Source: CAVWQV01 sp963757115
GTDB lineage: Bacteria > Pseudomonadota > Alphaproteobacteria > Acetobacterales > Acetobacteraceae
Length of the DNA stretch: 64,000 bases
Assembly (NCBI GenBank): GCA_963757115.1
Contig: CAVWQV010000002.1
Span: 1-64,000, forward strand
Direction: 5' to 3'
Below are positions 21,124 to 30,534 of this stretch, piece by piece; position 1 is the stretch's first letter; the number at the start of each line of letters is the position of its first letter. The translations under genes were made by a program, and so were the position numbers. Under the pieces are notes generated by a model. The model searched no databases and was not told where the DNA came from. It saw only the letters and a program-made list of their open reading frames with translations.

Positions 21124-22521
21124 TCATGACCTGGTTAAAACAAAGCGACTGTGGGCGAGGTATCCGTTGCTGCCGTGCACGAAAGTGGCGGAGCCCGTCA
21201 GGTGGTCCCCCACTAATCTTCCGGTCAAATCGCAGACGAAGGCGTTCTCGCCCATCGTTAGCTGACCGGACATGGAAATACGGCCGTCCTCGGAAAGGAC
21301 GCCGGCTAGCTTCCCAGACCCGAGCAGGCCTCCTCCCGCCTCGAAGCGTGCCGTGACCGCACCCGAGAGCCCCGGCTTGTTGATCAAGAGGGAAAGCTGA
21401 CCGCCTTGCCGCATCGTCTCGTTGTAAATAAGACCACGGAAGGCCACGGGCGATCGAGGCAACGCATTTTGCTGACGTGAGATGTCGGGTCGGAGCGCCG
21501 GAACTGCGTCGATGGCCTGCCGCACCGGGTGTGGCATGGCTCGCGCTGGTCCGCTTGCCTCATCGTGTGCGATCTCGAGGCTGGTGCCCGGAAGATCCGG
21601 CCGTTGACGCGCGACGGGACTGCTACTGCCTTCGTCGCCTCCGCTGCGGTCACCCGACCACGCCCGAGGCGGCTCCGCATACCAGCGGAGATGCAGGAAC
21701 CAACTTCCACCGGAGACGAGCGCGAACCCGATGACGGCGGCTATGGCGGAGCTGCGGCCCCGTGAAGCCGGCATGTGTTTGCCGGCCGTGTGAGGAGCTC
21801 TTCGATCGAGCTCGATGCCGTAGGTCGGCTCGGAGGCCGACGGGGTAGCAGCCGCAGCTTCCTGGATGGCACCTCGCACGACGGCAGCCTCGTCCACGTG
21901 TCGCGCGCCCACGCGTGGAGCTTGCTCCAGCTCCGCCATAAGCACGGCCGCGCGCGCCAGCGCATTTACCTGGCGAATTATCCCGGCTGAGTGTCGGGCC
22001 AAGGCGAACACCGCGTCCGGCTCCAGCAGGTCTCGACGCCACCCGGACGCGAAGAGACGTGCGACGACAAAGTGAGCCACCTCTTCCGGGGAGAGCGGCT
22101 CCATCATCACAGTGGTGATTGGGCCGGTCAGTCCCGCCAACTGCTGCGCGAAGTCCGGGCAACCAGCAACGATGAGGGGTTTTCCCATCGCGCACAGCCG
22201 AGCCACGTCATCGAAGCCTACGCGCACGGCCTCGTCCACGATGAGGATGTCCGCCATGGAGAAGGCCGGGTCCGTTCGATCGCCGCGCTCGACGACACGC
22301 ACGAACCGACCTTCATGCCGCAGCGCCTGAGCCAGTTCCTGCAGGAGAAGTGTCTTGCCCGTCCCGGACGGCCCTAACAAAGCCACCATTTCGCTTCGGC
22401 CCAGCGCTGCGAGCGCGGTCGCCCGCGTCCGTCGCCACCCGGCATGGGCCACAGCCTCGCGAGGAGTGGTGTTGAGCAGGAAAGGCGTGTCCTCGCCCTT
22501 CGGATTGAGGAATGGTTGCAT
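21124..22521 (-). CDS. ExeA-like AAA ATPase with a transmembrane segment and C-terminal beta domain
   Basis: A protein of 465 residues. ATG 22521 is preferred because GGGGA lies 7-11 bases upstream; a GTG 30 bases earlier is an alternative. Residues about 35-220 form an ExeA/GspA-type AAA ATPase: Walker A LLGPSGTGKTLLLQ near residue 50, Walker B ADILIVDEA near 90, and sensor-like LARHSAGIIRQVNALA. A single membrane segment lies near residue 260 (IAAVIGFALVSGGSWFLHL), followed by a Pro-rich linker and about 120 residues of beta-rich sequence (LINKPGLSGAVTARFEAGGG). ExeA proteins help assemble secretion pores together with a peptidoglycan-binding partner; here the usual peptidoglycan domain is absent and no secretion genes are nearby. 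The role is open. Confidence 0.7.
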   Translation of the reverse strand: MQPFLNPKGEDTPFLLNTTPREAVAHAGWRRTRATALAALGRSEMVALLGPSGTGKTLLLQELAQALRHEGRFVRVVERGDRTDPAFSMADILIVDEAVRVGFDDVARLCAMGKPLIVAGCPDFAQQLAGLTGPITTVMMEPLSPEEVAHFVVARLFASGWRRDLLEPDAVFALARHSAGIIRQVNALARAAVLMAELEQAPRVGARHVDEAAVVRGAIQEAAAATPSASEPTYGIELDRRAPHTAGKHMPASRGRSSAIAAVIGFALVSGGSWFLHLRWYAEPPRAWSGDRSGGDEGSSSPVARQRPDLPGTSLEIAHDEASGPARAMPHPVRQAIDAVPALRPDISRQQNALPRSPVAFRGLIYNETMRQGGQLSLLINKPGLSGAVTARFEAGGGLLGSGKLAGVLSEDGRISMSGQLTMGENAFVCDLTGRLVGDHLTGSATFVHGSNGYLAHSRFVLTRS

Positions 22522-23240
22522 TTGCGATCCCCGCGACCTGAGCCCCTTCACCTCTCGTAAGAGATCGAGCCCTCGGTCGTCATCACGGCGATCATAAAGC
22601 TCCTACTGGTCGCCTAACCGTCACACGCAGCCTGGGTCAAGCTAGGCCGCAGGCCATCGCCGGAGACGCCAGCGGGGTGTGAGCCAGAGGAGCGCGGCGG
22701 CAGCCTCGCGGTTCCCAGCGGCGTTCTTCTGCTCGGCCCCCCTGCTTGCTGGGCAGAGATCTCCGCGCCGATTTCGCTCATCGACCTTTCGGCCCAACCC
22801 AAGGCTGCGATGCAGTCGCGCCCGCCGGGCCTTGCGCTTCTGCACTAGGAAGCTCAGCGGGCCAGCACTCGCCGCGACGGGCGCGGGCGCCGGCTCCGCC
22901 GCGCGCGAACACCCTAGCTGGAGGCACTGAGTGTGAGGGCTAACCGATATGGCGTTGCAACTAGGCGCGCTTCGTGAAGCATCGGCCGAGGCGGGCGCGA
23001 GCAAGGAGGCGGCGGGTAAAGCTTCGGAGAAGTCGCCGGCTAGGAAAGCCTGGCCCGGATTGAAACCAGACTGACCGCTCTGTCGTCGATGGTCGGCGGG
23101 GTGCCGAGCGCTGCAGCCCACGAGGCCGACTGAGCGAGACCTCGAGCACGTCGGCACTGTTCTCGTCATCGCCGGGCAAAGCTGCGTGCCCGCCAACCCC
23201 ATGGTAAGACGCGTCGACCATTGCAGAATGAGGAAGCCCG
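22522..23240. other. No gene recognised
   Basis: Open frames here are low-complexity and Ala/Arg/Ser-rich on both strands, without domains. I see no RNA gene. Confidence 0.4.
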
Positions 23241-23468
23241 GTGACGAAGATCCTGCTGTTGCAAGGGGCCAATCTCACGTTCCTGGGGCGGCGCGAGCCG
23301 GAGATCTACGGGTCGACGAGTCCAGCTGAGCTTGACGCCATGCTGCAGCGTCATGCTCACGATCACGGCTACCACCTGGAAATCTTTTACACCAACGTCG
23401 AAGGCGAGGCGATCAACCGCATCTATCAAGCCACCAACGTCGTGCCGGAGCCCGAGAACGGCTCGTAG
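23241..23468 (+). pseudogene. aroQ: Type II 3-dehydroquinate dehydratase, N-terminal half only
   Basis: Starting at ATG 23241 (GGAAG upstream) the sequence is a good AroQ N-terminus: LLLQGANLTFLGRREPEIYG with the catalytic Tyr region, then DHGYHLEIFYTNVEGEAINR. Similarity ends after RIYQA at about 23431; the remaining dozen residues are encoded by the antisense end of a methyltransferase gene. The active-site His and Arg of the second half are absent, so dehydration of 3-dehydroquinate is not possible with this copy; full-length AroQ is about 145-150 residues and this is 75. A functional gene must exist elsewhere if the shikimate pathway is complete. Confidence 0.8.
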
Positions 23469-24450
23469 ACCGCTTGGCCGGGCTGCTGTTGTTCTCAATC
23501 GGCCGGCGCATGCACTCGACCGGCTTCTGGGTGCCGTGCACTGTCTCGGCATCCTGCCGCCCGGCTGGCGATCTGCCACAGCGTGGTCTGCTTGCGATCA
23601 CCGCTCCAGTGGCCGGTGCCGCGCACCGCGTACCAGCACGGCTCGTGTTGCCAGTGGTAATGCCCGCGGCCCATCACCAGCCGGTCCTTGGCCCAGATGA
23701 TCTGTGCCCGGATCTCGAAGCCGCACGCTTGCGAGGCTGTCGGCCACGGTCGTCGGCGTGCAGCGCACCGTGCCAGACATAGGCGACTTCGCCCGGGAAC
23801 AGGGCCCAGGCTTCCCGCCAGTCGGCGCGATGGTCGTTCTCGACTTGCCGGTCCGGCGGGTCGCGCTGAGGCCGGCGCGATTGCGCCAGGCGGGATCGTA
23901 TTCCACGCCGTAGGGCGGATCGGTGACCATCAGGTGCGGCTGTGCCCAGCAAGCACGCGCTCGACCACCTGGGGCGTCGGTGCTGTCCCCACAGATCAGC
24001 CGGTGGCGCCCGAGCAGCCAGACGTCGCCGGGGCGGCTGACGGGCTGTCGGGCAGCGTCCGGGATGTCGTCCGGGTCGGTGCAGTCCGTCGCTCGCGTCG
24101 ATAAGGATCGCGGCGATCTCGTCGAGATCGAACCCGGTAAGGCTGAGATCGAAGCCCGTCCGCCTGCAATTCGCCGAGCTCGATGCGCAGCAGCTCGTAA
24201 TTCCAGCCGGCGGAGAGGGCGAGGCGGTTATCCGCCAGGATGTAGGCCCGACTTCTGCGCCGGCGTGAGGTGGCTCAGCTCGATGGTCGGCACCTCGGCC
24301 ATGCCGAGCTTGCGTGCCGCGAGCAGCCGGCCGTGGCCGGCGATGACGCCGCGTTCGCCATCGGTCAGGATCGGGGTTGGTGAAGCCGAACTCGCGGATC
24401 GAGGCAGCGATCTGCGCGACCTGCTCGTCGCGAGTGCGTGCGCGCATTGC
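23420..24450 (-). pseudogene. ParB-like/DNA methyltransferase, multiply frameshifted
   Basis: On the minus strand from about 24450: a ParB N-terminal-like start (AQIAASIREFGFTNP), then a segment with FDLDEIAAILIDA, the catalytic motif TDPPYGVEYDPAWRNRAG near 23925, and the AdoMet-binding end (GTQKPVECMRRPIENNS, then after a one-base shift VYEPFSGSGTTLVA) at about 23500-23425. The order ParB domain, DPPY motif, FxGxG motif is that of beta-class DNA methyltransferases encoded by prophages and gene-transfer elements. At least five frame changes are needed. Its 3' end forms the breakpoint in aroQ. No partner nuclease gene is visible. Confidence 0.75.
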
Positions 24451-24846
24451 GGGCGTACGGAACGAGATCGGCTACGCGGCCAGTTTTGTAGGGCGGGAAA
24501 CCCGTCATGCTCGACGCCTGGCTACCGTTACTCCAGAGCCGATATAGAATTTCAAGTCAAAGAATGGTAGGGCAACGGTGCTCGCCCAGCGTCTGGCCAG
24601 CTGGGTTTGGTTCAAGTGCCGAACCGGGCGCGCGTTCGAGCCGCGCTCGGTTTTTTCGTTCGCTTTTTGCATCAGCGTCCTCGTCCATGCTCGTCGGAGG
24701 ACGCGATAGTTCTATCGTTGTCGCGTGCGGATCACTGTGGTTATCTCGTGAGATAATCCCCTTGCGAATCGGCGAGCTATTCTATCTCGGGCGCTTGCAA
24801 GGCTCGTTTCCGCATGTCCACGAGTTCATGGAGCTCGCGGCGGAGA
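24451..24846. other. No gene recognised
   Basis: Spacer of about 400 bases without recognisable coding sequence. Confidence 0.35.
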
Positions 24847-25530
24847 CTAGGCCAAGCCTCCCAGAGCCTCTGATGATGGTCCGACTTCTCGAGGTCGAAG
24901 ACCTTTTAGCGTAGGACCTTGTGCCTCGAGGCAGCCGATTTCCCTGGCTAGGGCGAGTTGCGCTTCGACGTGTTCTGCACCAAACACCCTCTTCACGGAA
25001 TTCTTCCAGTCTCGGAGAGAGTTGATCTCCCACCCGGAAGCGTTGGCTATGGTTTCAATCGCCTTCTTTTCGGTCTCACCCCACCCGCGCCGCCACGCTA
25101 CCCAGACCAACAGCCCGAGGTCGGCCTGAGCTCGTAGCTCTCGGTTTGCGAGGCGGCGATCGATCGTGTCCCCGAACAGAGACGCAATCTCGTTGGCGTT
25201 CGCGCGTTGAAGCGCATCCAAAAGCTCAGCGGCCGCCTCGGGCTGCAGGATCGGCAGACCCAGGTCTATCGGACGCGCGATGTGCGACCTCCGCTGGTTT
25301 GCAGGCAAGTTGAGATACTCTTCAGATGGAATCCTCAGCTTCAGATCTTCGAGGAACGGGGTCATCAGCCCGCGCACGATCTCGGAGACCGCGGTGGCAG
25401 CGATGTTAGCCGCTCGGAGACGAGACAACCGACCCGCCGCAGCCTCGCGCTGAATGCGCAGCACCTCCTCGAGGAAGTGACTGATTTCCCCCTCGCTAAG
25501 AGGTGCGGTGAACTCCCATGATACTATCAC
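24847..25530 (-). CDS. Orphan protein, unknown function
   Basis: An intact frame of 227 residues from GTG 25530, with AGGAAG at good spacing upstream. The sequence is mostly helical, acidic-basic mixed and soluble, without a membrane segment or a signal peptide. I do not recognise a family. Segments such as LSEGEISHFLEEVLRIQREA and GETEKKAIETIANASGWEIN suggest helical bundles. Codon use and base composition look like a real gene (fewer Arg/Pro runs than neighbouring shadow frames). It lies between a broken methyltransferase and the DUF2924-recombinase-Gabija block, so it may belong to the same accessory cargo. Confidence 0.6.
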   Translation of the reverse strand: MIVSWEFTAPLSEGEISHFLEEVLRIQREAAAGRLSRLRAANIAATAVSEIVRGLMTPFLEDLKLRIPSEEYLNLPANQRRSHIARPIDLGLPILQPEAAAELLDALQRANANEIASLFGDTIDRRLANRELRAQADLGLLVWVAWRRGWGETEKKAIETIANASGWEINSLRDWKNSVKRVFGAEHVEAQLALAREIGCLEAQGPTLKGLRPREVGPSSEALGGLA

Positions 25531-25994
25531 TTACTGGCTTCCTTAACCCGTCAGTGCCCCAAAAACTCGGCCCTTAGCGGAGCCGCGCGAATGCCCGTTC
25601 CACTACGCGGCTCCGATTCGGGCGACTCCCTGATCCGCGCTCTGTGATCGGTGACGACCTCGATTGGGCGAGCCAAGATCGATCGCTTGCGAGCCCTCGC
25701 TGTTCTTAGTTGCTCTTCGCGTTACTACGATGAGACTTCGATTTCGCTATTCATCTTGATGGAGATTGGTTCACTACCGCAAATCGATGATGCGTCGCTC
25801 CCAACCCCACACAGCGGTTTTTCGGCCCAATCCGCCTCATTTGCATGAACTCTGCGGGCTCTTGGCGGCGGGCCTGCTTCGTCTCCGGGAAAGCTCCCGA
25901 AAGTCAAGCGCATTGTCTGGCGAGGGCGGAGAGATCTTGCTCGACTTCACCGCCGAGCAGAGCGGTTCTGCAAAACCAAGTCGCAAGGGTGATG
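25531..25994. other. No gene recognised
   Basis: Intergenic region of 0.46 kb, less GC-rich than the surroundings; no gene or RNA recognised. Confidence 0.4.
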
Positions 25995-26486
25995 CATGAT
26001 CGAAACGATGGATGCGGAAGCGTCGCACAGGGCCGGTCCGCGCAATCGGTGGTCCTGGCCGAACTCGTCGCTATCAGGACAATGCCGACTGCAAAGTTGA
26101 AAACGAGGTGGCGCGAACTGTTCGGCGCGGAACCGCCGTTGTTCAGCCGCCCCTACCTCCAGAGCCGCCTGGCTTACCGGATCCAAGAGCTGGCTTGGGC
26201 GGCCTCCGACCCGAGTCGATCGAGCGGCTCGAAGCGCTCGGCGAACAGCTGGATGGCGGCAAGCCGGACATTCGGCGAATTCGCCAGGACAATCGTCCGA
26301 TCGCTGGCACCCGGCTGACCCGCGATTATCAGGGTATCGCGCACTGCGTCACCGTGTTGCACGATCGCTACGAGTGGGAGGGCCGGCCCTATACGTTCCC
26401 TATCGGCAATCGCCCGGGCCATCACCGGCACGCGCTGGAACGGCTTGGTGTTCTTCGGGCTGAAGAGCCAGCGGGACCGGGCATGA
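25995..26486 (+). pseudogene. DUF2924 protein, frameshifted
   Basis: The first part reads VLAELVAIRTMPTAKLKTRW and RELFGAEPPLFSRPYLQSRL, the signature of DUF2924. After a shift near 26200 it continues GLRPESIERLEALGEQLDGG, then RPIAGTRLTRDYQGIAH, and after another shift near 26392 RSLSAIARAITGTRWNGLVF, FGLKSQRDRA with stop TGA at 26484-26486. DUF2924 proteins are small and usually encoded just upstream of a serine recombinase in Alphaproteobacteria; they are presumed DNA-binding helpers, but this is not proven. The stop overlaps the start of the recombinase (ATGA). The start codon is uncertain. Confidence 0.75.
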
Positions 26487-27381
26487 GCAGGCGGAGTTTG
26501 GACCGAGGTGAACGAGCTCAGGTCCGCCGTTGGCAGTCCGAAAGCTCCGGTGCGCGGTCTACACTTGGAAAGTCGACCGAAGAGGGCCTCGACCAGGCGT
26601 TCAACACGCTGGATGCCCAGCGCGACGCTTGCGAGGCCTACGTTACGAGCCAGCGCGCCGAGGGCTGGGTCCTGGTGCCGGACCGCTACGATGATGGCCG
26701 CTTCTCCGGTGCCACTCTGGAGCGTCCCGCTTTGCAACGGCTGCTGGCCGACATTGAGGCGGGCCGTGTCGACGTCGTCGCGGTTTACAAGATCGATCGG
26801 CTGTCTCGAGCGCTGATGGATTCGCCAAACTGGTCGAGGTGTTCGATCAGCACGGCGTGACGTTCGTAGTCGGTTACGCAATCTTTTTGCACGACCACCA
26901 GCATGGGCCGGCTGACGCTCATCTTGCTCAGTTTCGCACAGTTCGAACGCGAGATGATTGGCGAACGGATTCGCGACAAGTTCGCCGCGTCCCGGGCGCG
27001 CGGCATGTGGATGGGCGGCAAAGTTCCGCTCGGTTACCGCGTGTGCGATCGCAAGCTGGTGGTGAACGAGCCAGAAGCAGTGCGGGTGCGGAGCGTGTTC
27101 GAGGATTTGACGCGACAGGTCCGGTGCCAAGACGGTGCGTCAACTCCAGGCCAGGGGCATCGTCGCAAGAGCGGCAAGCCGATCGACAAGGGCGACCTCT
27201 ACAAGCTGCTGAACAACCGCACCTACCGTGGCGAGGTCGTGCACAAGGGCCACATCTACGCCGGCGAACACAAGCAAATTGTTTGTGGCGAGCTGTGGGA
27301 CAGGGTGCATGCCATCATGCAAGAGAGCCCGCGTGCCCGGGCCAATCGCACTCGTAGCCAGACGCCGGCGTTGTTGCGCAG
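26483..27381 (+). pseudogene. Large serine recombinase, truncated and frameshifted
   Basis: ATG 26483 overlaps the DUF2924 stop. After a degraded first 30 residues the catalytic resolvase domain is readable: STEEGLDQAFNTLDAQRDAC, EGWVLVPDRYDDGRFSGATL, AVYKIDRLSRALMD; one shift near 26822 leads to LVEVFDQHGVTF and a second near 26885 to TSMGRLTLILLSFAQFEREM and GERIRDKFAASRARGMWMGG. The catalytic Ser, normally in YTRxSTE, is lost in the damaged start. The recombinase domain follows to NRTYRGEVVHKGHIYAGEH, and the zinc ribbon and coiled coil are missing: at about 27381 the sequence changes to the Gabija nuclease. Confidence 0.75.
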
Positions 27382-29184
27382 GGTAGGATCGATTTCAGCG
27401 GTCACACGTTACTCGTCGGCGCCAACAACATAGGGAAGTCGACGATCTGCGAAGCTGCTCGACCTCGTCCTGGGGCCGGAAAGGCTACTTTCGAAGACCC
27501 GTCGTCGATGAACACGACTTTCACTGCGGACGATATCTGGCAGCCGACCGGGCGGCCATCGAAATTCGCATTAAGACTATCCTCGTCGATCTCTCGGAGG
27601 AGGCAACACGCCGGTTCGGAGGGCATTTGCGCCGTTGGAACGACCAGACCGGGCGCGTTCATAGACGAAGCAGAAGAATGGGATCGACCAGGCCGACAAG
27701 CCTGGGGCAGTCTGGGCGTTGCCGCTTTTCTTCGTTGGCCGCTACGATCGAGACGAGGATGATTTCATCGGAATACCTTCTTCGGCCATCCGATCAAAGA
27801 GGCGGATGCGCTCGATGACGAGAACGAGATTAAGCTCGGCCAGGGGCGTGTTCCTTTCACACGCGTGCATAAGCTGCTTTGCGGCTTTCTGTTTTTGCGG
27901 ACCCTCCGGACAGGGTCGAGAGCGCTGAGCCTACAGCGGGGGTCACTGCTCGATTCGGTTCTGAAACTCGGCGGCGCCGGAGCGGTCGAGATGTGGCAGG
28001 ACACGCTCAGCCGTTTGCAGGCGCTAGACCCGGCGATCGGGGAGATCGATCAACTGAAGCACATTCGAGCGGAGGTCCGGTCGCGAATGGGCCGATTCGT
28101 GAACCTGCGCCCGGCGACAACTCGACCGCATTCTTCGCTTCGGACCTGACGCGCGAGCATCTCCGCGAAGTCGTGCGCCTCTTCATCGCGGCGCAGCCGG
28201 GGCAGCACCTCTTGCCATTCGGCCGGCTCGGCACCGGTTCAATCAACCTATTGGTCTTCGCGCTGCTGACCTTCATCGCTGAGCTAAAGGACAAGCAGTC
28301 TGTGATTTTCGCAATGGAGGAGCCGGAGATCGCGCTTCCTCCGCATACGCAACGACGCGTCACGCGCTTCGTGCTGGCCGAAATGGGGCAGTCGATCGTC
28401 ACATCCCACTCGCCATATGTCATCGAGCAATTCGATCCGGCACAGATCGTCATCCTCAACCGCGACGAAGGCGGCGCGCTGACGGGCCAGCCGATTGATG
28501 CTCGGGCGGTAAAGCCGAAGACGTATCGGACAGAGCGACGCCAGTTTGCTGAGGCGATCCTGAGCCGGGCGGTGCTGGTGGTCGAGGGCTCGACGAAAGC
28601 GTCGCTGTTTCCGGTCGCATCGTCTATAATGGAAGAGTTCACTGCCGGCCGACACTTACATGCATTTCGACCTTGCCGGCGTCAGCGTTTCGACGCCTCC
28701 GCGGACAATGCGGTGCCGCGTCACGGGCCCATTTTCTCGGCTCTCGGCAAGCTCGCCTTCGGCTTGTACGACAAGCCGAACGTCGCGTTCGGTCAGGATT
28801 CTCTCGACAAGCTGAAAAGCTGCACCCAGGTCTGGGAATTCCCCTGAGCGGGGGATCGAGAATGTCTTGATCGAGCGATGCCAATTGCGGTCCTGCGACG
28901 CTTCCTGAACGAGGTGAAGGATCGGTCCGATTATCCCGCTGTCGGCGCCTATGATCCGAGGGTCCGACGATGCGGAGGTTGCGGCGCTGGCGACCAAAGT
29001 GCTCAAGGCCCGCAAAGGCGAGGCCTACGGCTATGCAGCGATGCTGATCGGGCATTGCCAGACTGCGGCAGAACTGCCCGCGACAATCCGCGAATCCTGG
29101 AAACGATCCACGAGGCGCCTCAGCGCCGTTCCCGAAGACGTTGCGGCACCGGTGCCCGGGGATCTCGAGGATCTACTGGGATGA
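27382..29184 (+). pseudogene. gajA: GajA-like OLD-family endonuclease (Gabija), frameshifted and N-terminally clipped
   Basis: The sequence begins inside the ATPase domain with GRIDFSGHTLLVGANNIGKS (Walker A GANNIGKS), lacking the first about 20 residues. It continues through several frames: LDLVLGPERLLSKTRRR, LFFVGRYDRDEDDFIG, DLTREHLREVVRLFIAAQPG, then FAMEEPEIALPPHTQRRVTR (Walker B-like EEPE) and IVTSHSPYVIEQFDPAQIVI (the H-loop SHSP). The TOPRIM half starts with AVLVVEGSTKASLF (catalytic Glu), then YMHFDLAGVSV and GPIFSALGKLAFGLYDKPN. This ATPase-TOPRIM order is that of OLD nucleases such as GajA, which nicks phage DNA when nucleotides are depleted. At least six shifts are present. Stop TGA overlaps the start of gajB (ATGA). 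Confidence 0.8.
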
Positions 29185-30534
29185 AGCTGGAGTTGTGTGA
29201 CAAGCGCAAGGCGATCATCTCACAGACCGGGCACCTGCTGGTACTTGGTGGACCGGGCTCGGGCAAGACGACGATAGCGCTATTCAAGGCACAAGGCCGC
29301 TTCGCGACACTCAAGCCCGGTCAGGAAGTTCTGTTCCTGAGCTTCTCCCGCGCGGCAATCCGTCAGGTCCTCCTGCGCTGCAAGGAAGTCCTGACACCGA
29401 GCCAGCGCCGGGTCGTCATGGTGCAAACCTACCATGCTTTCTGCATGGAGATGCTGGAAGCGCATGGGCGGCTGTTGCACGGGCGACCGGTGTGCTTTCT
29501 CTATCCCGGCGAGGAACGGCTTCAGAAGTCGGCGTTCGACGGCGACTGGAACGTTGAGCGCCAACGTCGGGCAGCGGAACTGGGGCTTTATTGCTTCGAT
29601 CTCTTCGCGGCCGGCACGGCCGATATGCTCGAAAGGTCGCAGTGTTGCGCAGCGTTGCGCAGGCTAATGCTGATCGCTTCCCGATGATCATTGTCGATGA
29701 GTTCCAGGACACGGACGACAATCAGTGGCGGATCGTGCGGGCGCTTTCGGAGGTGACCGACGTGTTCTGCTTAGCCGATCCGGAGCAGCGGATATTTGAC
29801 TATCGCGACGACATTGATCCACACCGGCTGGACATTCTGCGCGAGGCTATTCTGATTACGGAGTTCGATCTCGGCGGCGACAACCATAGAAGTCCGAACG
29901 CTGGCATTCTCCAGTTTGCCGACGCAGTGCTGCGCAATCAAAGACCGCTGTCGGCTACACCTGACGTGAAGCAGGTGAGCTATTGGGCGACGCGTTCCCG
30001 GAGACAGTACACCCGGGCCGGCCCCGGAGAGCCTGGCGCGGACGCTTCGAGTGATTGCCGGCTTCTACAAGCTGGAGGACGCCGAAGAGCGAACGATAAG
30101 GCAGCCGAAAACGCCCGCAAATATGAGGAGGCCGCGGCCAAGGTGGCGAAAGGTGAGGAACCGCGGATCAAGCCCGCGAAGGCGCTGATACGTCGCCCAC
30201 AGGGCTGGTGTTGCGCTCACGGCGACCCAGTCGCGGATTGCAGTTATGCGGGCGCGAGCGATCTCGTAAGGCGCATCCTCGAACAGGAGCGCCTCATCGC
30301 TGCCGAGCGGGAATGCCCAGAGCGGCTGTATCCTGATGAATATGCACAAGGCCAAGGGCAAGGAGTTTGATGGGGTTGTGCTAGGTGGAAGGCGCCTTCA
30401 AGTCGGGCTTCTTCGACGAAGCACGAGCAACCGCCGTTCGAGCGCAGCCGCCGTCTGTTGCGGTAGGGCTCGCTAGGGCTCGGACCCTGGTCACGATTGT
30501 TCGGCCCCAAAACTCTCGCCCGCTTGTAGACTAG
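29181..30534 (+). pseudogene. gajB: GajB-like UvrD/Rep helicase (Gabija), frameshifted with internal deletion
   Basis: ATG 29181 overlaps the gajA stop. The first frame has the SF1 helicase Walker A (VLGGPGSGKTTIALFKAQ) and motif Ia (VLFLSFSRAA). After a shift near 29630 follows motif II (MIIVDEFQDTDDNQWRIVRA) and motif III/IV (FCLADPEQRIFDYRDD). The middle (29960-30310) is a patchwork with missing segments. The end keeps motif V (NMHKAKGKEFDGVVL) and, after a last shift near 30390, motif VI-like GLARARTLVTIVRPQNSR, stop TAG at 30532-30534. UvrD-like GajB next to an OLD nuclease defines Gabija. The protein should be about 590 residues; about 450 codons remain. It ends head-on against a truncated cyclase on the other strand. 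Confidence 0.8.

Noticed and set aside
23241..23468. Functional short dehydroquinate dehydratase
   Set aside because: The second half with the active-site His and Arg is missing and replaced by antisense methyltransferase sequence.
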